NCBI RefSeq assembly: GCF_043641665.1
Contig: NC_092198.1
Span: 11,917,001 to 11,981,000 of the forward strand
DNA from: Enoplosus armatus
Taxonomy: Eukaryota; Chordata; Actinopteri; Centrarchiformes; Enoplosidae
DNA length: 64,000 nt
Direction: 5' to 3'
How positions within the stretch are numbered: position 1 is the stretch's first letter; every line of letters begins with the position of its first letter. Position numbers and translations under genes: made by a program. A model generated the notes under the pieces. The model ran no database searches and was not told the origin of the DNA. It saw only the letters and a program-made list of their open reading frames with translations. Below, piece by piece: positions 24,607-34,913 of the stretch.

Positions 24607-27396
24607 TTACTCCAGCTCATTTCTCAAGGCCTGTAACTTAGGTTTGAGCAGCTTTCTCCCATCATCAAGACTCAAGAGGACAACCTGGATGAACTCAAAG
24701 AAGCCACTTAGCTTTTCAGGGTGGCTCAAATGGAGCGCATAGATTAGTCCAAACAACATCACCAGAGAATCTGGCCAAGATCTGTGAGACATTACAACCT
24801 GATCCTCAAGGACAATGGACACGTAGCGAGTTTCAAAGGGAACACCTGCAGGCACCTCCTCTTCAACCACTACTGTCACCAAAGCCACTGCTCCCTCCTC
24901 AGTTGCCTCCAACTCATCCTAAAAAGGGAATACATGTTCATTGTGAGTGAGTTTGAGTGTACAAAACATCAAGCTAATAAAAGGCTAATGATATAAATAA
25001 AACATAATTACTAAATCATTATTTTGAGATTTTCACATGCAAGTAAAAGCAGTATCAATGTAGGCTTAAGCTAAGAAATGCTGGACCATAATTCCATGTA
25101 CAGTGAAACACCACCTTGCAGTCTATTACAACTACAAGATTATTTAGGCAGATTATTACCCTCAATTTTTCAGAGGGGAACCCTTAGGGCCTTCTGGAAA
25201 TATCAGCATTTCAAATGTTGTATTTAATTTCTTTCATTTAATAATTATACTCTTCTTATTCTGATTGTTGCCTCATTTTCTAACAAATTAACTTCAGAAA
25301 TGAAAGGGCTACTGTCCTGATAACATAAAAATTGAGTTATCCAATCAGATTTATTTGTTGTTGTTGTTGTCTCTAGACAGAGAAAGGTTAGAGCTGGCTC
25401 ACTCATTGGTTAGGATTTCATTACCGGGACAGAAGGCCACAGTCTGTGTGTTTGTTTAGAAAGTGACAGGTGAATTAACCAATCACATTTCAATGTATAG
25501 TGGGCGGGACCAAAAATCATCACCCCAGGCCTTCCTGAAGGCCAGTGCTATCTTGCTTGTAGTCTAAACGAAGCAGACGAGACAGACACTGTGACTGAAA
25601 TTGCGTTAGTCCCCCAAGTCTGTCAGAAAACAATTTTCAGACACCTGAACCTTCTTTATTAAAGCAATTTTCAGTAGTGCAGCACAGTAGACAGAGCTAT
25701 ATTGGTAGACAGAAATAATATTACTGGTGATATATGCTACATGACATGTGGTACATGTAACTGTATGTGTGGTACTGAAAGAGAGAAAGAAGTCTAAAGA
25801 GAAACCCAAGATTATATTACTATATTACAGCTCCAATATCAAACACAAAGTTTTTTTATATAATGTATCCGAATGGCTGGTAAAAGAGTAAATGGCAATT
25901 ATCTACTGCTCAATACAAGTTTCACTAGCTCCTGAAAACTCTAGAAAAACATTACTTACTCTGCTATCATCGTTTGGTGTTTGCTGCCCTCTACTGGGGA
26001 TAATATGCGACAACTACACACCACAGACACCAGGCGCTCATCCCTAGCAAAAACTTTTGCCCTGTTGCTGCTCTTTTGGTGTGTCTGGCTGAGTTTTGAC
26101 TGAGCTGACATCCCAGCTTTAATAGTCACAGTTTGCCATGTTGTCATTGCATATAATTAGGGAAGGGATGTCTTTAGAGCCAGTATGGACAGGAGGAATG
26201 ATTACACCAACAACTCTTTACGTGGACATATTGACATGTGAGCATTGCATTTAAGGAATAGTTCGGATTATTAAGTGGTGTTGTATGAGTGTCGATAGTC
26301 AGTGTGATAGTAGTGTTACCTACAGTAGATGTCGGGTGGCTCAACCACAGTTTGGAGAAGCAGAGAGAAGTATCAGCATGGAAGCTAAGTGATGTATTGC
26401 TGTGGATAGGGTCAGCAGCAAAACATAGTTTAGCCACCTAAAAAAAGTTTAAGTGTGCACTATATTTAAAATATTTTCATCGCTTTATCTTGGGCCTTTT
26501 CTGACAGGATATTGCTGTTATATAAGCCAAAACAACCAGACTTCTTTGGCAAAAACAGTAATTTTCTCACAGAACACAGGAGTTGCAGGTCTACCGCTGC
26601 CTCGATCAGTTAGTTTGTGTTATTGAGTGACTTCAATGAATCCAAACTAACACTAAAGTCAATAACACAAACTAACCAATCAAGGCATCAGTAGACCAGT
26701 AACTCCCGTGTTATGCGAGGTAAAATTATAGTTGGTTTGGAGAGTGTGATATTTGGCTTATACAATGGTGGTTTTAGGTCAGAAAAGGCTGTCTGACAGC
26801 AAGGTAAAGCAGTGAAAATACTCTAAATATAGCATACACTTAAACTGATATTGATTTTTTTAGGTGTCTAAAATACGTTTTGCTGCTGACCCTGTCCACA
26901 GCAGTACATTGCTTAGCTTCCTACAGCGGTATTTCTGCTGCTTCTAATGTAGAGAATTGCTCAAGGCAGCAAAAAATAGAAACACAGAAGAAGGCAATTT
27001 CTAATTTTCTCTTTGCAAAATAAATTTAGATGAAGGTATTGAGCTATGGATATGGTGAATCCTCCTGATGCATCCTCCTGTAAGTACAGTGGTAGGCCAG
27101 CCAGGGCTGCTGTTCTACCTGCAGTGATGTCATTTTTGTCCTGTTGTCCAAACAAACACAAGGCATGCATAGGGGGATGTTAGGGTCCGCTGTTCACATT
27201 CAACATCAGTATAATGCATTAAAAATATTTTTACCTGTTCTTCATATGCCATCAGAAGTTCTCCCATCTTCTCACCAAAACTTCCAGTCTTCCTCTTTTT
27301 GTAGAGCTTCAACAGCTGAGGTGTACATTTGTCAAGTGCAGCAAAGAAGGAAAATGGTTGATTTTGATTGGTGACCCTGTGGAATTCACTGTAGAG
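24607..27396 (-). pseudogene. Two-exon in-frame remnant of an unrecognised multicopy protein
   Basis: Upstream exon 27235-27396 (54 codons): acceptor ccatgcag, reading LYSEFHRVTNQNQPFSFF, then LLKLYKKRKTGSFGEKMGEL and AYEEQ, donor gtaaaa. Downstream exon 24607-24918 (104 codons with stop): acceptor tttttag, reading DELEATEEGAVALVTVV, then MLFGLIYALHLSHPEKL and LKPKLQALRNELE. The two join in phase. LFGLIYALHL with a terminal PKLQ.L...L resembles the end of multicopy teleost hypothetical proteins sometimes labelled SAMD3-like (recollection). The middle exons of that family and any start exon are missing, and a MITE sits in the intron, so it is probably a relic. Confidence 0.5.
26250..26960. mobile_element. 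Foldback element, about 700 bp
   Basis: Left arm ggaagctaagtgatgtattg, then gtggatagggtcagcagcaa, is repeated inverted at 26880-26930 (ttgctgctgaccctgtccac, then cagtacattgcttagcttcc). The centre near 26640 is a second inverted repeat (gtcaataacacaaactaacc against ggttagtttgtgttattgag-like sequence). No coding capacity; it looks like a non-autonomous DNA element. Confidence 0.78.
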
Positions 27397-27816
27397 CTGC
27401 ATGGAAAACCAAAGCACAGCACAGGACATTTTCAGACAACTAGACATACCATATTAAACAACTCAAGCTCTTTTTTCCAGGTCAAGCATGATGAATCATC
27501 ATGACTTTGACAATATGTGTCTTGTCAACATTTTTTCAAGTTTTTACTCACTTGGACTTCACAAACTCAGTGTCAACTTTACTCGACGAACGAGTTTGAC
27601 TGCGACTCCGAACCGTTACAGCAGGATTTGGGCGTGCTTTCAAGCTAGCTCTGTTTCCTCAATGCAGTAACTTAGCTAGCAAGTTTCAGCCTTCACACAA
27701 GGTTCGTGATTCACATTCTGAATGCAACAAACTGGGCTGCCCAAATACAAATGATAGGTTAATTATGTTTAGGTCTGCAACAACTATTTAAATTTTTGAT
27801 CAATGTGCTGATGTTT

Positions 27817-27831
27817 GGGGGGGGGGGGGGG
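27817..27831. repeat. Poly-G run
   Basis: About 15 consecutive G residues; a likely sequencing and length-variable site. Confidence 0.9.
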
Positions 27832-30430
27832 TTTGTCAGTTGTTTGGGCATCATAGGTCAGCAGATGCCTTGTCCTACCAACAGTACAAAACCCACTTAT
27901 TAAAGGAAAAACAACATATTTTCATATTTGAGAAGCTGGAAACAGAAAATGATGGTCATTTTTACGTACAAATTTACTTACACAATTAATCATTTTTTGT
28001 CAATCAACTAATTGTTTCTAAGTTGTTAATAATACTTTATGAGACTAACATCAGATCTTTACATTTTGGTAGATCGTAGATGGTAGATATTATTTGGATG
28101 CATACTTGCGAACAATGTGATGATTTATAAACTGAAATAAAACAAAAAAGCCATAATTTGCATAATAGCAGTCCATGGTCAACATTTTTGTAATGATATA
28201 AAATCAACTTAAAGAAAATGAGTCAGTAGAACAAACTGGAATTATAATACCAATATAATTTCAAAAATGCTTCAAAAATGTATACTCAAAACAATTGAGT
28301 TATAACTTCAACAATTCATTTTTGAGTTATGTTATATTCATGGGAATGAGCAACTCAATTTTTTTTGAGGATTAAGTGATGTGAATTTACTTCTTTTATT
28401 AAGATATGCTGTTCGGTTTTACAGTGTACATGACTTTTTGATAGATGTGGCGGTGACAGTGGACGGGTTTGGTGATGTGACGCTCGACATCAGCTACGGA
28501 GGAGCCTTCTACGCTTTTGTAAACGCCCAGAGGTTTGGCCTCCACGTGACTGAGTCCAGGACCCGAGATCTGGTGGATGCAGCCACAGCTGTGACCAATG
28601 CTGTCAAATCTCAGGTAACAGGTTCATATTGTGACACGAGTTAAATCACTGCACACAGTTTTAGCAGTGCACACACCGAAAAACTGGCAACAGTGTAGTA
28701 ATGATGGTGATGATGGTGAGAATATCTACAAGCATATTACAGGTGCAGGATGGAATCTAAAAGAAGGACAATGGAGAGCATTCGTCCTCTAATAAATAAT
28801 GTACTTCCAACAATTACAATTACATCCATGATTTAGGTTTAGTGGAAGACACACAGTGTGAAGAAAGAGTTTCTTTGTTAATCAAAAAGGGCTATTTAGA
28901 GCACAGCACTTTTTCTTGTTTATCAAATTTGCATTTGTCTTTGTCTTATACTAATCATGAATATGTGCTACATGACACATTGTTAGAGGGCTCTTATTTG
29001 CATTTAAGGCAATTTTGTAAAGAATATACACAAAAAAAGGCTAAAGAGATTTGCTCTCATTCATGTAAAAACATGTAAAATAGCCTCAGACAAGGAGTAT
29101 CGGGAACAAAAGTATATCTAAAGGTGTTGTCCTCATACCTCTGGCCACATTGTGAATCTCGATTTCACAGGTTACTTGACAGCCATGACATTTTCTCTCC
29201 TAGGTGAAGTTGCACCACCCAACCAGTGATGATCTGGCCTTCCTCTACGGCACCATCCTCACAGACGGCAAAGATAATTATTCCTCTGATCCCACCGCCA
29301 ATGTCTGTGTGTTTGCAGAAGCTCAGGTATCTCACTGACACTGGTCCTGAGAAAATACCACCTGGTCATTTGACACTGTAAGGAGAGATATCTGAAACAT
29401 TTTTATTTTATTTTGTGTAGTAAAATGATGAAGTGTGAAGAAAACTACTAAAGAGAAATGACAAAAAGTACACAACAGACACTAGCTGTCTGGTTTATTA
29501 ATATTATCTCAACCTGGCTTTAACTGGTTTGAACTTTCCCAGGTGGACCAAAGCCCTACTGGTTCTGGTGTTACAGCCCGAGTGGCTCTTCAGTATCACA
29601 AAGGTCTCATCCAGCTGAACCAGACCAGGACCTTTCAAAGTGGAGCCACTGGCTCCCAGTTCACAGGGAAAGCTGTCAAGGTACCAGAGTTTTCTTCTTC
29701 TGTGTCATCGAGGACGCTGCCTCTCGCTGGCTCACGTGTGCAGGGGCGGGTTTAGAAAGGTTCGAGACTCACATCTAAAGCCCTGGTTCTGGGCAATAAT
29801 AAACACTATTATACTTATATTGTTTTTTCAGTGTATGAATTCCAGACAAACAAACTTAAATATTCTAATATGAAATAATAAATAACTGCTATTTGTAATG
29901 GCGAATAGTCTACAGCCATGGACAGATTATGAGATAATGGGTCCCTGGACACAGACCCCCACCCCTCCTACACACAGGAGCAAGATACCCAAACTCAGAG
30001 ACCCTCTGGCCTCGCCCCTGCATGTGTGCTGATAAGATGGTGATAGGTGAAAGGTTTCTGGGTTGACTGTCAAGTTCAGAATGTGCTGTTAACAAAAGGT
30101 CAGGAGCACTTTGACATAACTTCCTCAGGTGGAATCAGTCACTGCTGTGTGTGAAACAGATCAGATCGGGTTCAAAACACTGCAGAAAGACTGTAAACTG
30201 TATTACTAAAAGCTGTGGAAGACTGATCTTTTTTATACTGATGAAAGATGCATTTTCTGAACATAAATATGTAGAGGACCTTAAGAGGAAAATCAGATTT
30301 TCCTTGCGCTGTTATATATAAGCTAAAAAGTCAGATCATCAAGACTGAAGTTGATGGGTGGATTGACATTAAATTAGCGATCCTGTAGGCTCACCAAATA
30401 TTTGTTTGACACAATTTTATTTGAATTCAT

Positions 30431-30639
30431 GGCCTCCATTAGTGAATGAGGGAAATGTCTTTACAGGAAGGAAGTTTTTCCTTGCCAGTGTCGCCAAAGT
30501 GCTTGCTCATGGTGGGATCTGTTGGGTCTCTGTAATAACATTATAAAGAGTCGGTCTAGACCTGCTCTATTTGTAAAGTGTCATGAGATGACTTTTGTTG
30601 TGATTTGGTGCTATATAAATAAAATTCAATTCAATTGAA
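30431..30639 (+). mobile_element. LINE/SINE-type 3' tail in l3hypdh intron 4 (copy 1)
   Basis: Runs from tggcctccattagtgaatga through gggtctctgtaataacatta and ctagacctgctctatttg to gctatataaataaaattcaa, ending in repeated ttcaattcaattgaa. The A-rich, short-repeat tail resembles the 3' end of RTE-type fish retroelements. It is a truncated copy without ORF. Confidence 0.7.
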
Positions 30640-31166
30640 CCCCAAACCATTGTTGTCAGAGTTATGTTATATTGTATGATTGTTATATTGTAGACATTTC
30701 TATCTTATGGTGGCATTCAAACTGGCTTTATATGGTGACCAGAAAAACTCAACAAGTCACTCTGGGTAGAAGACGAATGAGTTAATGAAGACCTAAAGTT
30801 ATTGTGATTCTTCTTTGCATATTAGTTTACACTATTTATTTAAAAAATGTAACCCTTTGTTGGTGTTGTTCAATTCAAAGTATTTTCTTATCCTCCTGGT
30901 TGTACACGGAATATTGTGCCAAACACCTTTTGTCTATTTTTTAAAATGCAACGTAAAAACGTCTGTTCACAGAGGTGTTTGTGATTCTCTTTTGTGTTTC
31001 TGTTCAGGAGACTAAGTGTGGAGACTTCAAGGCTGTGGTGGTGGAAGTTGCTGGCAGAGCTTTTTACACCGGGGTTTCCCGCTTTGTGCAGGAGCCAGAA
31101 GACGAGCTGACACGTGGTTTTCTGGTGAAGTGAGCCTCGATTACAGGTTTTACTTTTAAATATCTT

Positions 31167-31172
31167 AATAAA
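31167..31172 (+). terminator. AATAAA signal, l3hypdh copy 1
   Basis: Thirty-four bases after the copy 1 stop codon, at the position equivalent to the copy 3 signal. Confidence 0.6.
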
Positions 31173-32071
31173 AAACAATACAAAAGCTCTAAGCTCTTAT
31201 TGGGTACTGAATATTGGATCTATAATAAACGGTGTTAAAGAGATGGTATCAAAATGTTCTGTTAGTTTTTCTTTGTAAAAGTTCATTGAGTGGTAAATTA
31301 AGGAATAACATATTTACCATTTTGTTTTAATTTCATTGTGGGTGAAAAAACATTCATGAGGACTAACCTGGTTTAAGAAATATTAATTACCTAGTCATCA
31401 ACCAATATGTCAGCAATGTAAATAGTAAAGTAAAGGATGTGATCTGAAACTGGCTGTTATCCTAAAGACATTTTTAAGAAGAAAAAAAAACTTACTGCAG
31501 TGCAGAAAATTCACACAATTTAGAGCCATGACACAACAAATCATTCAATAAACTGTATACGCACCCTTTCTTTAATGAAGGTGGCAACACACACGTTTTT
31601 TGCTTTAACTTATCAATCAAGTACATGTTGATTGCACAATGTATTGAGCAATGACATCATCGGCGTTCAGATTGTTTCCGTATAAGCCTCGCTTTCACTG
31701 TGCAATGATTTTGAAAAAGATGTTTTATTATATTTCAAATGTTACAATATATTGTACAAGGACATATATATATATATATTTCAGTTCATCACACTGAAAA
31801 ATTATAATGATGTCCATTTCTGTCTGCCACTGGGTACGATCTCCTGGGAAAATGAGTGCAACTCTTTATCCATCTCCCAAATTCAAACATTGCAAGGTCC
31901 CATATGTGTGTGATTTAATACAGCCTAGTTTGTGCAGTGTTCAATCAAAATCAAAGTCCATACATCATATACTTTTTATAGTTTATTTAATATTTTTATT
32001 TATTTTTTGTTATTTTAAATGTATTATGATTAATATACATTATATATTTTTTTAGCTGGGATATTGATATA

Positions 32072-32412
32072 GAAAGGGAATAGGGAAAGCGAGTGAAGAA
32101 AGGGGTTTAGGGAAAGGGAATGTAGGAAAGCGAGTGGAGAAAAGGGTTTAGGGAAAGGGAATAGGGAAAGCGAGTGGGGAGAAAAGGGTTTAGGGAAAGG
32201 GAATAGGGAAAGCGAGTGGAGAAGGGGGTTAGGGAAAGGGAATAGGGAAAGCGAGTGGAGAAGGGGTTTAGGGAAAGGGAATAGGGAAAGCGAGTGGAGA
32301 AGGGGGTTAGAAAGGGAATAGGGAAAGCGAGTGGAGAAGGGGGTTAGGGAAAGGGAATAGGGAAAGCGAGTGGAGAAGGGGGTTAGGGAAAGGGAATAGG
32401 GAAAGGGATGTG
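32072..32412. repeat. 39-bp minisatellite, left arm (8 units)
   Basis: Reverse orientation of the array at 39446-39952. The gcgagtg motif occurs 8 times here against 12 in the right arm, which accounts for the 158 bp arm-length difference. Confidence 0.95.
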
Positions 32413-32461
32413 GGGAAGGGGATGCAGGCAAGAGAGGTGGGGAAGAGCAATGTGGTCAGTC

Positions 32462-33370
32462 CTACCGAAACTGCAGCCTGTTGAACTCCAGGCGCTGCTT
32501 ATTGTAAATGGCTTGCTGAGCGGCAGGTGCTTCCTTTATGGAAATGGGTGGGAGAGTCGGCTGCAGATTGAATTTACCGTTCTCTCTGTAATTTAGCTGC
32601 AGCTTGTTCAGTTCTGTATACTGCTTGGTGGACCGGGTTGGAGCAGTGGCCAATCTGGGCAATGTATTTTTGGAGAGGTACTTGGACCCCTCCACACCAT
32701 ACCGTCCTCCAGTTTTGTCACATGACGCTAAAGCGTCTGTCGACTTTACGTTGACTGTGATGGGTGGGAGGCGGTTTGGCTTTAGGCCGACCTTACCTGC
32801 ATCCACAAGCTGCAGCTTGTTGCGGGCGGACTGGGTGGTAGTTCTGTGCAAATCTGGTTCTCCCATACTTCTGGCGCCGAACAACGACCCCTTAACAATA
32901 GCAGGGGGGCCGCGTTGCCATGCACCCCCAGCTGCGCTGCATTTTTCAGGTATCGGCAGAGTGGGGTCTACCATGCAGCGCTGCACACCGTTTCCGTCTA
33001 AAGTCTGTTTCATCAGACGTGTCTGCTCGGTGCGAAATCTGGGCAGTTTCTCGTTAGTGATCGCAGTGTAGTAGGTTAAGGTGTACCGTTGCTCTTCCGC
33101 GCGTTTCCTCTCAGCTTGTTCGGCCACGATGTCTTGTTGTATTTGGGACGCTCTGCTATTTTCTGCCTTGAGATTTCTTCTCTGCAGCAGTTTAGGTCTT
33201 TGCTCCCGTGCTGTCAGTAGTTTGTCCTCTGCTCTGCAAAACCGTTGCTGAGCATCTCTATCCTCCACTTGGTGCCTGGAGTACAGTTTGTGCAGTTTGG
33301 GCTGGTTGAATGGAGGCAGGGTACTTTCCCAGTCAGCCCAATGCAAAGCACGTTTTTCCGGTGGAGCCAT
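32462..33370 (-). CDS. Unrecognised 302-residue protein, palindrome copy 1
   Basis: A single-exon intact ORF with ATG at 33368-33370 and stop at 32462-32464. The product is hydrophilic and basic, without signal peptide or membrane segment. It starts MAPPEKRALHWADWES and has a charged helical stretch (QQDIVAEQAERKRAEEQR). Three diverged internal modules follow, each ending in a Leu-Pro-(Pro)-Ile motif: LPRFRTEQTRLMKQ to DPTLPIPEK; EPDLHRTTTQSARNKLQ to PNRLPPITV; LPRLATAPTRSTKQ to QPTLPPISI. It ends EFNRLQFR. I do not recognise the family. Its protein sequence is identical to the ORF at 38492-39400. Two decayed relatives lie at 17.1 and 21.0 kb. An intact frame kept in a young duplication suggests a real gene, but expression is unknown; a retrogene-like origin is possible given the lack of introns. 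Confidence 0.65.
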   Translation of the reverse strand: MAPPEKRALHWADWESTLPPFNQPKLHKLYSRHQVEDRDAQQRFCRAEDKLLTAREQRPKLLQRRNLKAENSRASQIQQDIVAEQAERKRAEEQRYTLTYYTAITNEKLPRFRTEQTRLMKQTLDGNGVQRCMVDPTLPIPEKCSAAGGAWQRGPPAIVKGSLFGARSMGEPDLHRTTTQSARNKLQLVDAGKVGLKPNRLPPITVNVKSTDALASCDKTGGRYGVEGSKYLSKNTLPRLATAPTRSTKQYTELNKLQLNYRENGKFNLQPTLPPISIKEAPAAQQAIYNKQRLEFNRLQFR

Positions 33371-33716
33371 TAAAGTTTGATGTTGTTTTGTCTAAGTTAG
33401 TATTGTACGGTTGGAGATCTAAGTAGATATTTCAAGATTTTTCTCTCAAGTGACTAACCTGTCTTCTTGTTTTTGCCATGTGTTATACAGACTGCCGGTG
33501 ACATCACATTTCGTGTGACGTCACTTGCCTTTGATGTCTGTGAACATCCAAATCAAAGATGCCACTTGCTGTAATTGGAACGTATGATCAAAGAGGCTCA
33601 TGTTGTCTTTATAATCCTTGTATTTTTTTTAAAAAAAATGTACCAATACACCAATATTGTTTTTTATTCAAAGTAATGAGGACCGAGGTACGTTTTACCG
33701 TTTGTTTTTTCGATGC
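33371..33716 (-). promoter_or_regulatory. 5' flank unique to the intact 302-codon ORFs (left arm)
   Basis: About 345 bp between the ATG and the breakpoint into l3hypdh intron 4. It is shared only with the right arm, not with the two pseudogenes, and includes the CRE and a TATA-like ctgtataacac. It may hold the promoter. Confidence 0.45.
33516..33523. promoter_or_regulatory. Perfect CRE (TGACGTCA) upstream of left-arm ORF
   Basis: Palindromic cAMP-response element 145 bp upstream of the ATG, with a near-match (TGACATCA) about 20 bp nearer the gene. This is the mirror of 38339-38346. Confidence 0.55.
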
Positions 33717-34072
33717 AAAAAGAGAATCACAAACACCTCTGTGAACAGACGTTTTCACATTGCATTTTAAAAAATAGACAAAAGGTGTTTGGCACAATAT
33801 TCCGTGTACAACCAGGAGGATAAGAAAATACTTTGAATTGAACAACACCAACAAAGGGTTAAATTTTTTAAATAAAGAGCGTAAACTAATATGCAAAGAA
33901 GGATCACAATAACTTTAGGTCTTCATTAACTCATTCGTCTTCTACCCAGAGTGACTTGTTGAGTTTTTCTGGTCACCATATAAAGCCAGTTTAAATGCCA
34001 CCATAAGATAGAAATGTCTACAATATAACAATCATACAATATAACATAACTCTGACAACAATGGTTTGGGGT

Positions 34073-34204
34073 TCAATTGAATTGAATTTTATTTATATAG
34101 CGCCAAATCACAACAAAAGTCATCTCATGACACTTTACAAATAGAGCAGGTCTAGACCGACTCTTTATAATGTTATTACAGAGACCCAACAGATCCCACC
34201 ATGA
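34073..34204 (-). mobile_element. Retroelement 3' tail in l3hypdh copy 2 intron 4, truncated
   Basis: Same tail as 30431-30639, inverted. About 100 bp are deleted relative to the right arm, so only the terminal part remains. Confidence 0.7.
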
Positions 34205-34913
34205 GATATATTTGGTGAGACTACAGGATCGCTAATTTAATGTCAATCCACTGATATGTGTTATATCAACTTTACCATCCAACAGCGCAAGGAAAATCTG
34301 ATTTTCCTCTTAAGGTCCTATACATATTTATGTTCAGAAAATGCATCTTTCATCAGTATAAAAAAGATCAGTCTTCCAGAGCTTTTAGTAATACAGTTTA
34401 CAGTCTTTCTGCAGTGTTTTGAACCCGATCTGATCTGTTTCACACACAGCAGTGACTGATTCCACCTGAGGAAGTTATGTCAAAGTGCTCCTGACCTTTT
34501 GTTAACAGCACATTCTGACCTTGACAGTCAACCCAGAAACCTTTCACCTATCACCATCTTATCAGCACACATGCAGGGGCGAGGCCAGAGGGTCTCTGAG
34601 TTCGGGTATCTTGCTCCTGTGTGTAGGAGGGGTGGGGGTCTGTGTCCAGGGACCCATTATCTCATAATCTGTCCATGGCTGTAGACTATTCGCCATTACA
34701 AACAGCAGTTATTTATTATTTCATATTAGAATATTTAAGTTTGTTTGTCTGAAATTCATACACTGAAAAAACAATATAAGTATAATAGTGTTTATTATTG
34801 CCCAGAACCAGGGCTTTAGATGTGAGTCTCGAACCTTTCTAAACCCGCCCCTGCACACGTGAGCCAGCGAGAGGCAGCGTCCTCGATGACACAGAAGAAG
34901 AAAACTCTGGTAC

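Larger units (their letters stand above)
23466..28403. mobile_element. 4.9 kb insertion replacing end of l3hypdh exon 1
   Basis: Homology to the other l3hypdh copies stops at 23465 and resumes at about 28404 (atatgctg), close to exon 2. The block holds two foldback elements (23903-24406, 26250-26960) and a two-exon minus-strand coding remnant (27396 to 24607). No terminal repeats or target-site duplication spanning the whole block were found, so it may be a rearrangement rather than one transposon. Confidence 0.6.
23118..31133 (+). pseudogene. l3hypdh: l3hypdh copy 1: exon 1 truncated and interrupted, exons 2-5 intact
   Basis: Related to trans-3-hydroxy-L-proline dehydratase. Segments: partial exon 1 23118-23465, then exon 2 28445-28614, exon 3 29204-29326, exon 4 29543-29680 and exon 5 31008-31133. 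Exon 1 starts at the second Met of copy 3 because the first ATG has become ACA. It keeps the proton-shuttling Cys (STMCGHAV) but breaks after KLVKEPQ, where a 4.9 kb insertion replaces about 40 codons and intron 1. Exons 2-5 are open and keep all splice sites. In exon 4 the motif DRSPTGSG has become DQSPTGSG. Loss of the VNIHCPCGLV to PAFAFAT segment should abolish the fold, so I call it a pseudogene, although it could be transcribed. From exon 3 to the 3' end it is collinear with copy 3 at a constant offset of 13616. Confidence 0.88.
31541..34391 (-). repeat. Left arm of imperfect palindrome
   Basis: Reverse complement of 37367-40478. Contents from the outside inward: AT-rich block, 39-bp minisatellite (8 units), intact 302-codon ORF on the minus strand, its 5' flank with CRE, then l3hypdh intron 4 sequence. 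Coordinates of matching features in the ORF and flank sum to 71862 in every case, so there is no net indel there. The arm is about 158 bp shorter in the minisatellite and about 100 bp shorter near 34205. Confidence 0.93.

Noticed and set aside
30888..31178. Minus-strand open frame across l3hypdh exon 5 (also 44504-44794)
   Set aside because: Antisense of a well-supported exon with correct splice sites and stop.
32072..32412. CRISPR-like array
   Set aside because: Tandem minisatellite without unique spacers, in a vertebrate genome.
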